From Styela clava (Eukaryota; Chordata; Ascidiacea; Stolidobranchia; Styelidae), in assembly GCF_964204865.1 (NCBI RefSeq), contig NC_135251.1, forward strand, positions 19,220,001 to 19,284,000: 64,000 nucleotides of DNA, written 5' to 3'. The translations under genes were made by a program, and so were the position numbers. The notes under the pieces are model-generated. The model made no database searches and was not told the DNA's origin. It saw only the letters and a list, made by a program, of their open reading frames with translations. This document shows positions 48,816-59,615 of this stretch, one piece after another (positions within the stretch are counted from its first letter, which is position 1; the number at the start of each line of letters is the position of its first letter).

Positions 48816-49500
48816 TCTCGGTCTCTTGTTTAAATTTTTCGACAAAAATTAATTTTTTTGAGAACTTTATTGTTATTCACGTATATGTTTTTGGCATGTA
48901 TACATTATTTTATTGCAATACTTACATAATATCATCATACCAAAGTATACAATTTTAATTTATTCACATGAGACTGGATACTGGTATTTGCTGAGTACGA
49001 TTAAATTAATTTTTAATCATAAATTTTATAATGAAACACTTTTTATGACTTCGTGTTTTCGTGCAGCAAGAATTTGCTAGCATTTTGCTAGCTTGACAGA
49101 GGTATGTTGCCAGGTATTTGTCCGTCTGTCTGTCTGTCTGTCTGTTAGATGCGCGCGATAACTCACGAAAGCGAGATTGAATCCGCTCCAGATTTTGCAA
49201 GTGCATTCATCATATCTCGGATCAGAAGCCTATTAATTTTCGATGAATTATTCCGTATAATTAGTGAGTTAAAAATTAATTAGTAATGGGACACAAGGTG
49301 TCACTATGGAGTAAGAGTGCTGTTTCGAGGATCCCTAACTTTCGATCTATAAGTCTTCGGTCTCTGACCGATATTCTCGCTGTGTTGTTGTTAGAATTAG
49401 TCTTCCTATCGTTATTAAAAAAATCGTTTTTTTCTTCAATTGCTGGACCAATTGCCAACCAATTTTCAGTGGTTGAAGATTGTAGGCTATTACTTTTATT
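48816..49500. other. Flank of the satellite with (GTCT)n microsatellite
   Basis: A GTCT repeat of about six units (49,119-49,145) sits inside a moderately GC-richer stretch that looks like an old dispersed repeat. The opposite-strand frames at 49,276-49,564 overlap one another and have no family resemblance. Confidence 0.4.
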
Positions 49501-49990
49501 TATGCGCTCCGTGTCCATACATTTGAGCATATACCTCTTTTGTTTTCTAATAATATGTCAATAAATATGGACTCAAAATCACGCATTATAGTGAGATCGC
49601 TGTAAACAATGTATTTCATGTCATTTCGAATGTGAATACCAATACCACCACCTCGGTGATGAGATCTACCTTATTTACCGATCTACTATTTGAGATGAAA
49701 GCATAACAATTTAAAGGTTGAAATGATCATTTGTACCAAAAACAAGACATGTTTCATTTATAGCAGTTACATGTGACTCGCAATTCAGCGAATTTATTAG
49801 CACTTCAAATTTTTTGTAGTTTTTAAAGGAGGTTGAATGATATTGAGGTCTGATATTGATTGAAAGCGAGATAACACCACTGAGTTGATGGCCATCAATT
49901 AATAATGTATGGCCATTAAAATCACTGGAGCAGATATATATATTTATTTGAGCAACTGTACATGAACATAGTATCAATGTTGTTGAATTC
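49500..49990 (-). pseudogene. Non-LTR retrotransposon endonuclease fragment
   Basis: The minus strand encodes remnants of an apurinic-type (EEP) endonuclease. One frame has LSINIRPQYHST, then ~20 residues later HVTAINETCLVF (the Asn and Glu motifs of the active site). After a frame change near 49.68 kb come RGGGIGIHIRND and FESIFIDI, the next conserved blocks. Spacing and order fit LINE endonucleases of the CR1/Rex type. It is broken by stops and a frame change, and no reverse transcriptase is seen nearby. Confidence 0.65.
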
Positions 49991-49999
49991 ATCGGTATT

Positions 50000-50812
50000 G
50001 GCTGAATCGAGGAATATTGTGTTGAGGTATTCAGAAAGCTTCACAAGACCTGTCAAAAAAATGCAATTTGTTTTTCTGTATTTTTGTATTATCTATTTGC
50101 AGACTCATTTTTATTTTTTCTTATTTTTAATTTGATTTATCATTGTTACTGTAACCTGATTAATGTTTGAATAGAGTATATATAAATGATTCAAGAGTCT
50201 CGATTACTTTTATCAGCGCAACCAACTGACACAGAACACACAATGTTTTCGGCAACGGCTATTATTAAATTTTCACAAGGTTTTATTCAAGTAGAAATTG
50301 AAACAAAATTCCTGTCAGACGTAATTAGAGTTCGATGATTAATTAAAGTTATTAAAATCAACGAGGAAGCGTCTTATTTTTGATTGATTACATTTATATT
50401 ACACGGAAATAAAATTCCACTGTCTATGGCCAGCGGGCAAAGCACATCCTTCTGGCTAAATTCTGTAGAAATAGTTACGTCATAATGATTTACTACTTTT
50501 AATTCAAGTTTATATCGAAAACGAGGAGATTGTGCAGTATAACAGATTTGATGGTATAATATTGATGTACATTTGAGTTGTATCAGAGAGAGATCTTGAG
50601 TTGACTTGTTGTTAGTATTGAAATAATCTGAGTAGTCAGGATAAATTTTACACATTATCACCTCAAAATTGGATATATCGTGGATATGAATTAATCGTAT
50701 TAAGTATTGATTTCGTAGTTTGGTGTGCTTTATGTTTGACAATTCCGCCGAAGTGGTAACTTCGAATTCTCCCAAGCATAGTTTAAATTTTGGGAATGAT
50801 AATTTTAATAGT
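50000..50812. other. Intergenic; 133-codon frame of unknown status
   Basis: The minus-strand frame 50,374-50,775 encodes 133 residues with a beta-rich, Cys-poor composition, no signal peptide and no recognised domain. It lies just upstream, on the same strand, of the LINE fragment and could be retrotransposon-derived. Otherwise nothing is seen. Confidence 0.3.
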
Positions 50813-50813
50813 T

Positions 50814-51792
50814 AGGGGAAAGTGGGGAAGGTTGGGACACTTTTTTTCTTTTGCATATTTTGAGCCGTTAATTCTGCATATTCTCTTAAGTTTGCGGGAC
50901 TAATGCATAGAGGGGTAAATGTAGTTTTTATTCAGCAACAAAGAAATTCCCTTGCGACACACATCTTACTACCAAAATGCTTTGAAAAACGTCTGTCAAG
51001 TGTCCCACTGTACCCCACTTGTGGGGCACAATCGGACAGACCCTGGGGCACAATGGGTCAGTCTGTCAAAATTCAACGAAGTATGCCCTTAAAAATAGGC
51101 AATTAATCAGCATAATCGTCTAAAGTACGGGGAGACTTCGAATTTGAAGATTTAATATTTTTAAAATCAATGTTCAACTGAAATAGTTCAGATATTTTGA
51201 ACAAAACATTTTGCAAAAAAATTTGATTATTTCCTTCCTCGAATCTAAATCTGGAAATATTATTGATTCTCGAATATATTCCATATTGGGCCATGGGTCA
51301 AAAGAAACCACTATATTACACAAAATATAACGCATCTCTAAGTCTCTAAGCACTTATTGTATCAAACACTGTCGAATTGTGCCCTGTAGAGCATGTCCCA
51401 CTGAACCCAGGTCCATTGTTCCCCATAGGAAACAAATACTTTCAGACCATCCCACGGCAAAATTCGGAAAGCACAGCCAATCGCTAACGTTAGGAATATT
51501 TTACATTGGACTGACGCTAAAGAATATCAGACGATGGTTTGTCTCGTTGGAAAGGCTAAACTAAAAAAAAGAAAAAACTGGAACGGTGAAATTTTTTTTT
51601 CAACCTCCCAAAACCAATTTCACCCCATAGCTTGCGCCGCTCTACCCGTCCGTTGTCCGTTCGCGGGGACGTTGTAACTCACCGAAGGGCGGATTGGAAC
51701 ATCGAGCCGCGGACAGGATTGCGGATATAGTATCAGTGTGATAGCTGATTTTCCACTGTGCCCCATGTCCCAACGTACCCCACCTTCCCCTA
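50814..51792. mobile_element. Non-autonomous DNA element with G-rich inverted ends (~980 bp)
   Basis: The left end TAGGGGAAAGTGGGGAAGG and the inward-read right end TAGGGGAAGGTGGGGTACG continue into TTGGGACA on both sides, giving ~27-bp imperfect inverted repeats. Inside are several 'GTGGGGCACAATsGG'-like and 'TGTCCCACTG' strings. I could not define a target duplication. The open frames at 50,903-51,106 and 51,379-51,564 lie wholly in it. Confidence 0.7.
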
Positions 51793-51799
51793 TCCATTA

Positions 51800-52290
51800 T
51801 TTCGTACCTCTGTAACGCTCATATAGAATGATATATGAAAACGACCGCCAAATAAATAAACAAGGGAAGGTGAATAGCATATAAAATTAATATATATATT
51901 ATATATATCAACAACTGAGAGAAAAGCAATGGATATAGAATGAAGAACAAAAAAAACGAAATAGGGCCACTGGTGACGCGAGAGGCTCGGTGAAAGACGA
52001 TCAGACAATAAACTAGCACAAATATTCATTTAAAAAATTATTTTTTAAACGCATATTTAGAAGTCAAAACCCCTTTCCCATCAAAATGAATGAAATCCAA
52101 TCTATTATCACAATTATATCAGATTCATTAAATTCATTCAGAAGTAATTTGAATTTTCCTTATTTGTGCATTTATTTTTCCATATCTGTAATTATCAATA
52201 TTCTTTACCACATGGTAAATATGTCAAATTGATGAATAAAGCGCGAGCAGGAAGGAGGTGCGTGAACGAGGCTGAAACGATTTGAGTGAG
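51800..52290. other. Intergenic upstream of the secreted-peptide gene
   Basis: AT-rich sequence with a TATATAT tract near 51,890. Overlapping minus-strand frames at 51,790-52,029 are low-complexity and hydrophobic and are not supported. Confidence 0.4.
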
Positions 52291-52299
52291 CTGGTGGCA

Positions 52300-52307
52300 C
52301 TATATAA
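52300..52307 (+). promoter_or_regulatory. TATA box
   Basis: CTATATAA lies 48 bases before the start codon of the secreted-peptide gene, in a GC-richer stretch, which would give a very short 5' leader of about 20 bases. Confidence 0.55.
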
Positions 52308-52347
52308 CCTACAATCGTTCGCATTTGATTGAAAAAGCATTGACAAA

Positions 52348-52690
52348 ATGAACAGTGGAATATACTTGTCTATATTTATTTTCGGTTTCATTGTCGGGTA
52401 AGTTTTAATCTTTAGTATATATATATATCTGTTTTCCAAACTGTGTTCAATATTCAAAACTGCTTAAAAATATAAATTTGTGATGTTTCGTATTTTGCGT
52501 GATTTACTAACAGCAATGAGCAGCTGGACTTGTATTTAATTATCTTTTTATTTTGGTTTGAAAAATAAAATCCATACTTATTTATCTATGAGCAAGGGAT
52601 CAAAAACTAATGGTCACGGAAATTACAAACCTCATTTTTATCAAATTTATTTTCTCATTTCGACTTAAAGGTATAACGATAAATACTATA

Positions 52691-52724
<34 letters not shown>

Positions 52725-53787
52725 CTTCACAGTAATTGATAGAAAAAAGTTATATTTGGTAGTGATTATGCAGTCGCGAAGCTATTCGAAAAGCCTATTT
52801 CCGTTTCCTCTTAGGAGGACAACATGAAGCATATTAATTTGAAATATTCTAATGAATTAAATTGACAGCCACGTTGGCTGAAGTAAATCTGATAAGTCCA
52901 ATAACGGATACTCACTTTTTTTCAGAACAATAAATGGGATCGTAATAATCGACAAAATAGCAGGTAAACTAATACCATATTTTTCGATAGTTACATTCTC
53001 AAGAATGATTTAGAAAAGTTGATTTAGGGTTGTTGAAACAAATTTGAGGTATTGGAGAAAGCATTTGAAGTGATGAATACTTTAATGGTGCAGCTCCCTA
53101 ACTATTTCAGCTTGCGACACACTAAAAAATGAATAAACAAAAACTATAATTTCTATAAATTTTTTATTCTACAAATTTCAATCTGATTTAAAAAAAAGCG
53201 ATAGAAACGCGGTTTCGAAGTTGCAAGCAGCAAACCCGCATTTTATCGTTCATATACGAAGAAGTCTTTTTGTATTTTGCCCTGAATTTCAGTTAGTATA
53301 GAAAAACAATATTCGCAGAGCCATCAAAATGAATATAATAAAAATATCTTGAGGCCTTGAGGCCTCGAAGCATAAAAAAATAAATCCAATTTGAATACAA
53401 TCTTCTCTATATTTATACATATTCTTATGCCGAATTGCCTCTTTTTATTTGGATGCACTAGCTTTTCACATAATCATTTCCAATATTTAGTTATCTAACT
53501 TATAAATTCAAACAGACCACATGATTGCTATTGTTCCTTCGAAAAGTTACGCACCATACAGTTCAAGAACCACAGCTATGTAAAATCCTAATTCTGGGAA
53601 GAATTTTCTTTTTGTATCAATCAAATAATTCATTTTTATTCTTTCAATATGTATTTTAGACGATCTGGGAGGATCAATGGAAAGCACTGATTCAAATTCA
53701 GTGTACTCTGGTGCGATTCGCGTACGTCGATCAGTAGTAATTTGTTGCCGTCTTTCATTGGGTTGTTGTTTTTCGCAAACGAGATAA
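52348..53787 (+). CDS. Three-exon gene: 71-aa prepropeptide with furin site and CC-CC mature peptide
   Basis: Exons are 52,348-52,397 (donor GTAAGT), 52,926-52,963 and 53,660-53,787; intron phases 2 and 1 keep frame. Residues 1 to ~20 are a hydrophobic signal peptide, and ~21-49 an acidic/Ser-rich propeptide. The tetrabasic-type furin site Arg-Val-Arg-Arg (50-53) precedes an 18-residue C-terminal peptide with cysteines at 58, 59, 65 and 66 (CC-x5-CC) and an Arg end. This is the layout of secreted hormones, antimicrobial peptides and short disulphide-rich effectors; which one cannot be told. A TATA box lies at a fitting distance. A second phase-1 acceptor gives an alternative last exon (53,516-53,583) without cysteines, 51 residues in all. 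I do not recognise the family. Confidence 0.6.
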
Positions 53788-53854
53788 TAAACACGCAGGT
53801 GTCTCAATGAAACTGTTTAGTAGTAATTTACTTTGTACTACTCCTATATAACAT

Positions 53855-54028
53855 TTGGTACCATCACATTTGAACCCACGTACATTTGAACCCGCAACAA
53901 TTGCACTTATGGAATTTTTTTTTGTTTTACGGATATTTGAACCCATACTAACCCTAACCCATGGGTTTTGTCACCCGCACATAGATTGAACCCACGGATA
54001 TACACATGGGTTCAAATGTACGGTCACC
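53855..54028. mobile_element. MITE (174 bp) with 7-bp target duplication
   Basis: The inverted ends share ACATTTGAACCCA: the left begins TTGGTACCATC, the right, read inward, begins GGTGACCGT. The flanks carry ATAACAT at 53,848-53,854 and 54,029-54,035. The middle contains CTAACCCTAACCC, a short telomere-like string. It is the better preserved relative of the copy at the window start and lies 68 bases after the secreted-peptide stop codon. Confidence 0.75.
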
Positions 54029-54039
54029 ATAACATCATC

Positions 54040-54750
54040 ATTTTTGAGAGAGTCCACAAGATTTTAAAACGCTTTAAGGGTTCATGATAGATTCATTCTG
54101 TTATGTTTTAATCCCAAACATATCAAAGACGAAATTATAAAAAAACGTCAATATTATAGCTTGATAGAGTCTAATTCGACAACGTAAATCTTCACCGTTA
54201 ATATAGGTCTACTCCGAATATTTATTCAAACATGAAATAAATAATTATTACATAAACCTGACAATATGTATCGCACCGAACCTACAAGTTTATTCGTTGC
54301 TTTACATCAGCTAAGCTACACCCATAAGATTGATTTTCTTGTCGTTGGTGACAATGAAGAACACATAAATCTCATATGCGATCAGAAGTCATCGCTGAGC
54401 GCAGCCATGTCTTGGCCTGTTTCATGCATGAAAGAGATCACAGCGTATAGGCACGGCGTATCAGGTATAGTTGCAATACAATATTATTATCAACTTCCAA
54501 AATGCAGTTATTACACCAATTTCAACTACTAAGACTTGTAATTACCAAAGTAATTATACTCTGATACCAATGACATTTGAGCAAATTCGATGACGCGTTC
54601 TCATGGCCAGCTGAAGAACCACAAAGCGATGGGTTGAAGAATCCATTCGTTTTGATTCCTATTATTATCAGTGTATATTTCCAACATTTTTCACTTCCAT
54701 TTTTAAAAAGAAAAAGAGAGTTCAACTGAAATGAAGGTAGACTAGTCGGT
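54040..54750. other. Intergenic; 88-codon frame not supported
   Basis: The plus-strand frame 54,266-54,532 has no family resemblance, although a GTATAG donor-like site lies inside it. AT-rich otherwise. Confidence 0.3.
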
Positions 54751-54757
54751 ATGGAAT

Positions 54758-55112
54758 AGGGCTGGGCATTTTCGAATACCTGATGACTTATGAATCGTAT
54801 CGAATATTTTTTTCGAATCGAATCTCGAATACTCGGGAGTCAATGAGAGACATGTGCGACTTTTTTATTGTAATTGGTCCTGTCAACAAATGAACTACTG
54901 AAAACATAGAATACATCACTCAGACAGATTGCTAAGCGTTCACACTCAATAAAAAACACGTTTTTAGCAATAACTCACTACAAAAAATAGTCATATATCA
55001 GAATTGCGTTGAAAAAATATGGCTTCAGTAACAAAAATTGGGGAATTAAGATTCGAAATTTTGATTTGAACCGATTCGAATAATTTACTTTCAATTCGAA
55101 ATGCCCAGCCCT
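54758..55112. mobile_element. hAT-type MITE (355 bp) in the lectin 3' region
   Basis: The inverted ends AGGGCTGGGCATTTTCGAA and (inward from the right) AGGGCTGGGCATTTCGAA are flanked by direct copies of ATGGAAT (54,751-54,757 and 55,113-55,119). ATTCGAAT-rich subtermini are typical of this group. It starts 21 bases past the lectin stop codon, and the nearest minus-strand AATAAA for the lectin (54,864-54,869) lies inside the element. Confidence 0.85.
54864..54869 (-). terminator. Polyadenylation signal supplied by a MITE
   Basis: AATAAA on the minus strand, ~265 bases past the lectin stop. No earlier canonical signal is seen, so the transposon may supply the 3' end of the lectin transcript. 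Confidence 0.35.
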
Positions 55113-55133
55113 ATGGAATAACACCTATTTAAG

Positions 55134-56230
55134 CTAATCCACACGAAACATGCACATTGCCAATTCGAAATCTGAGCAACGTCTGTCGTACAATCCAGCT
55201 TTTTCTCTGACATCGGTACGGATTTGTGCACAATCGAAACCTTCATCAAATATGTTTCCTTTCGCCCATTTCGTAAACGATGCAACCTCTCCGTTAGAAT
55301 AGTACCAAATTCCATCTGACGAATTCTGAAAAGAAGGTAGTTTATAATGCGAATGTGTTGAAAATCTTTCATTTTCTGAAATGTCATGTAAGCTTAAAAA
55401 GTAATTTTCCAACGAGTATGCATAAATATGATAAGATAGAATTTGCGTAATAAGTAAACAAAAATATAAATACATACATATATATATATATTCAAAGTAC
55501 CTTCTCTAATCCCATCCATAACTGACTCGCATAGTTGAATCCTACTGACCATAAGTATTCCAATATTTTGAACCATACTTCTTCGTTTTGAGCAAAAGCA
55601 ACGTTACCATCACGTAACTTGCAATATTTTTTAACACTTTTGTAGGACATTTTGATTTTTGTAAGTATGTAACATTTATTCCTTAAAAACAGAACGAATC
55701 AGATAACATTTAAATTAATAAAAAATAGCCATTTATCAAAATTGCATAGGTTGATTCTTTAACATATTTACATATTCCTTGTATAAATATAACGTAGTTA
55801 ACACAATTTAAATACTACAAGAGAAAGTTTTCATTACATATACGTACTTGAACAGCAGTCCGTCTCCGGGGATACACCCGGAATTATTAGCCCATCCCGA
55901 TAGCATATCTATTTTATCTCCAAGAACATTTTCATCGTGCAGTATTTTACCAAGTAATCCTAAATCTTCAGCGCGATGAATAGCTTCGTCATAAGGTCCC
56001 AACAAAACATTAGTTAGTCTTTGAATTGAGAGGGAATCAGATAAAAGCTTCACACAAAGAACCGAAGAAACAGCAGTGAAAACGACGCAAATTGCCAGGT
56101 ACACTCGCATAGCGGTAAGTCCAGCAAGTTTGCGACATTGTCCATCATTTGCAGTCCAAGCGACCCTGCGCCGCGAAATCCTAATTGCATTTTCAACTTT
56201 TTGAACATCCTGTGATAAAATCGGATTCAT
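55134..56230 (-). CDS. Type II membrane C-type lectin-like protein, 251 aa
   Basis: Exons on the minus strand are 56,230-55,848, 55,681-55,501 and 55,325-55,134; intron phases 2 and 0 keep frame. Residues 1-42 are a basic N-terminus without signal peptide, ~43-60 a membrane anchor, 61-125 a helical stalk, and ~128-251 a C-type lectin-like domain. The domain starts with KCY, has a conserved Cys in 'KKYCKLRDG', the WMGLEK block (WIGL of the family), FTKWAKGN, and the last cysteines in DCAQIR, RRCSD and MCMF. The Glu-Pro-Asn/Gln-Pro-Asp and Trp-Asn-Asp sugar/calcium motifs are missing, so classic calcium-dependent sugar binding is unlikely; protein or lipid ligands are more probable. The start is the first ATG in frame. 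An immune or cell-surface recognition role is inferred from the family. Confidence 0.85.
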
Positions 56231-56239
56231 TGTAGAGAC

Positions 56240-57680
56240 ATGGAAGCTGTTCGATTGATTAAGTCAACAATTTCTGCCTACACCGTCACAAATTGAATTG
56301 TTGTTAACAACTTTTCTAAAAGACGAAGTTTTTCTCACTCAAAGCAAGTGAGAATGATATTTAAACCTCTTTTACATTTCGATAATCGACACACCTTCGA
56401 GAGCGTGTACAAGAATTGAATTTTAAGCTCAAATGGCCGCAATGATACTTGAGTGTAACAATTAGAAGAAGTTGACGCAGGTTGAGCGCTCTCGAAGAAA
56501 TGTTCAGTATTCAGCTGACCACAACAAGCAAACGTGATTTTGTACCCATTACTTTGTTTGGACGATGTGTTAATATGTGTCATATTATCCGTAGTTCGGT
56601 TCTATAAATGAAATAGCAAGAATATGAGTGGGAAGTCGATAAGGTGGTTTAACCATATGACATACCATACCAGTTACGGCTACCAGTTCACGACACGGGT
56701 ATGAGATTACGATAGTATTTTTTTTTGGGGGGGGGGGGGCTGTCTGTGACGAATGTAGGATTGGTTAGACAGTTATTGGTTTCAGATGTACTTGGTGGTG
56801 CAGGAAGTCGTAGTCATCAATGTATTTGTGGTGGATCGTAATCATCGCCAACAATAGTGTTCGCTCAGTTGGATCTACTCAGAAAATTGTGGCATGATGT
56901 TATCACACAAAATTTCGAATCACATAGAACCCACAGAATGTTTTGAAATAGCCCGAAAATTTGAAAGCAATTGGTCCATTAGTCAACGAGAAAAGCTATT
57001 TATTTATGAAGACTAGAAAAAATTATTAACGACAACAATTAGAACAAGAACATTATAACAACAAAACGATCTGTATAAACATTTCGTGTCCAAAAACTCC
57101 CGACTTCGCCGATTACCAGATCGCGTAGCCGTCACACGGGGCGCAATTTTCATATTTGTTGACGTCATCACTCAAACCTTCAAAGTGAGAAACTAGTCTC
57201 ATAAAGCCCACAAAAATTTTGATTTGGAATAAAAAAAGCCTTCCAGCAATAACAACAATCTAAAAAAAGATCCAGACGCCCACTTTGTGTACATTATTAA
57301 CCTGGTACACGGAATTTCATATCCCATATCTAATAATTTCAATTTTCTGGGACGCGAATATTAGAAAGCCGAAATGGAACACGTGATCATTTTCATGAAA
57401 TACGGCACCGGTACGCACAGTTCACACAGTACGTTTGTTTGTATATTAAAACACTTATCAACTTTCCGCAATGCCCAATCTAACAATCAGTGTGGTTTTT
57501 CGTGGCTTGGTTTTCGTGGCTGGTGGGCAGGCACATGAGATACTTCATGTTTTAAACTTTTTTATCGGTTTTGCTTGCCCTCCAGAATTCTCCATTTTTA
57601 ATTTTGTTTGTTATAGAGTTTTCGAAATAAACTATCTATCTATCTAAAGTTACTATTATGCGTTAGAAAGTCACCGGCGT
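56240..57680. other. Intergenic; homopolymer T-G block and possible LINE 3' end
   Basis: Contains a T10-G13 homopolymer block at 56,717-56,739, a CRE-like TGACGTCA palindrome at 57,160-57,167, and at 57,628-57,649 an AATAAACTATCTATCTATC string that looks like the microsatellite tail of a non-LTR element. The minus-strand frame 56,335-56,583 has no domain or splice support. Confidence 0.4.
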
Positions 57681-57690
57681 GAAAAAATGG

Positions 57691-58040
57691 CTCGGCGGTG
57701 TGGCGCATCGTGCTAAGCGTTAGGAATACGCTCGCCACTGCATCTCTGATTACCCTTCGTGGGATCGCAGGTTCGAATCCCATGCGGAGATGATCATGTG
57801 CGAGAGGATTGCTGGACTCCTCGCCGCCGTAGGGTGGTTCACGTAACCGCTGGTCGGTTACGGCTTCCTCCACCATCAAGTCCATGCTTCCGAAAACGAA
57901 TAACTGGCTAACTAATCCCATACCTGACCTGGACTGGTAACCGGACGAGAGGCCGTGGTTCGCCATATGATTAAGCCGTCTTATCGTCTTTTCTCTCCCC
58001 TGGGATAAACATGTAAATCCTCCTATCCTAAAAAGAACGA
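57691..58040 (+). mobile_element. tRNA-derived SINE (fuller copy)
   Basis: The head resembles a tRNA gene: an A-box-like 'TGGCGCATCGTGCTAAGCG' at ~57,701 and box B GGTTCGAATCC at 57,770-57,780, followed by CATGCGGAGA. The body runs through GGTGGTTCACGTAACCGCTG, CTCCACCATCAAGTCCATGC and GAGGCCGTGGTTCGCCATAT to a short A-rich tail near 58,035. The split copy at 7.6-9.6 kb shares the order. It lacks an extended stem match, so it is not a functional tRNA. The 151-codon minus-strand frame across it is chance. Confidence 0.8.
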
Positions 58041-58099
58041 ATAAAAAGGCTCTTCTTAAGCATGGGTCACATCTCGTCTGAGACTTCAAAACCAAGCCA

Positions 58100-59280
58100 A
58101 CTATAGTTTGTTTTTTCTTCTCATTTTATTTGAACTCAACAATAGATACAATTGGAAGATACACAGCAAATCAAACTGAATAAACATCGAAAATAAAATA
58201 ATCAAACATGATCCGCATTCAAACAACCATAATCTCTGCATAAAATCACACTAATATTTAATCAATATATAATTACAATGCCAGATTAAAACGAAATTTC
58301 TCAGAGAAATTTGAACAAAGTCCATTACACTGGCCATCACTAATTTCTTTTTTTTAAAAGATTGCAAAAATCCAATATTGATAGTGTGTGAAATAGAATT
58401 TAAACATGTGAAATTCAATTTGTAAAATTTTAGAAGCAGTGCTGTGGAGCTGAGGGTCTTATTTTCCAAACCTTCCTAGTAAATGCTAAAATTCAGAATT
58501 CTCCCAGAGTCTGGATTCCAGACTTTTAATAGTGGTAATCGATTTCAAATTTACGGCAGAAATTTAAAATGGGTGTTAATGGAATTGACTTATCCAACAT
58601 ATGATAACAGAAAGATTGCATATGCCCAAACCTTTGTTATTAAAACTTGATTTTCGGGTGTTGCAGCTCTAGTTAGAGTCAAGATTATTTGCAAGCTGGA
58701 GTCAGAATATTTTCCAACCAGAAATTAGTCTCATTATTCAAATGGTTTGTGTAGATATTACAGCCCAAAAGTAAAGAGCAATATTTTCTGAAATTTACTC
58801 ATAATCATTTCTTACGGTATGTTGAAATGAGATGGTTTTTTTAGGTCTTTGATATTGTTATGTAGAATCAAGGCAGTAAGTTAAAAATGTGATATTGTTT
58901 GCATGTTGTGATTATGTATTTTTTGGAAAACAAGAAAAAGACACAAATTCAAAAAGCCACACTGATAAGGAAATCCTGAGAATCAATCTACTGGCAAGCA
59001 AAAAAAAGACATATTTTCCTCATTATATTGAAATCACAAAATCTGACCAATCTGATTACATTTACTGTAGTAACTGTAATGCAATACATCTAGGTATCAA
59101 CCTAAAGTCAGAAAAAAACAACATATTCAGGTATTTAACTTGCTGAAAATTCCTTAAAGTATGTTAATAAAAGCAAAATACATTTGTGTATCAATTTATT
59201 AAAATACATTATCTAAGATGAACTTAGGGGTGAATGGCAAGAAGTTGACACATAATTTATTATATAAAACAATCAAATTT
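58100..59280. other. Intergenic, no supported gene
   Basis: AT-rich. The plus-strand 85-codon frame at 58,889-59,146 has a Cys-x-x-Cys pair and a CAG|GTATTT donor-like end but no recognisable partner exons. Confidence 0.3.
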
Positions 59281-59292
59281 AGTTCTTTAAAT

Positions 59293-59607
59293 CAGGGCTA
59301 CTCAACTATTTTTAACGAAGTTCCGCATACAAAACTTCAAAATTATTTGGGTCAGGTCTTCCAGAAATTATATTTCGGCATCCTCAAACACGCACTTCCT
59401 CGGCCAGCTAATGATTATTAGCGAAGCAAGATTGTTTATTATAGTGTTATAGTTCTTTACATATATATTCAAAACTATAAAATTCATTTTATAGGAGGAA
59501 ACGTCAAAAGTGGGACTAATGATCCAAAATGAAGAATTAGGTGCGGTCCAAATCAAATACTCGCAATGCCCGGATTCTGCCCGACGTCCGCCTGTCGAGT
59601 AGCCCTG
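59293..59607. mobile_element. hAT-type MITE (315 bp)
   Basis: The inverted ends CAGGGCTACTCAAC and (inward) CAGGGCTACTCGAC are flanked by a perfect 8-bp duplication CTTTAAAT (59,285-59,292 and 59,608-59,615). The small open frames across it on both strands are not genes. Confidence 0.9.
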
Positions 59608-59615
59608 CTTTAAAT

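Noticed and set aside
53547..53807. 86-codon minus-strand frame
   Set aside because: It is the antisense shadow of the last exon of the secreted-peptide gene.
53947..53958. Interstitial telomere (CTAACCC repeats)
   Set aside because: Only two units, inside a MITE; too short to be telomeric.
56335..56583. 82-codon minus-strand frame upstream of the lectin
   Set aside because: Cys-rich but with no splice sites joining it to the lectin in frame, no signal peptide and no domain.
57691..57800. Functional tRNA gene
   Set aside because: Boxes A and B are present but the acceptor stem does not pair, and a long SINE body follows.
57640..58095. 151-codon minus-strand open frame
   Set aside because: It runs antisense through the tRNA-derived SINE and its flanks; the sequence is explained by the repeat.
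58889..59146. 85-codon plus-strand frame with a Cys-x-x-Cys pair
   Set aside because: A donor-like end exists, but no matching exons on either side and no known domain.
59218..59421. 67-codon plus-strand frame and its antisense partner
   Set aside because: Both cross the left end and target duplication of the 59.3 kb MITE.
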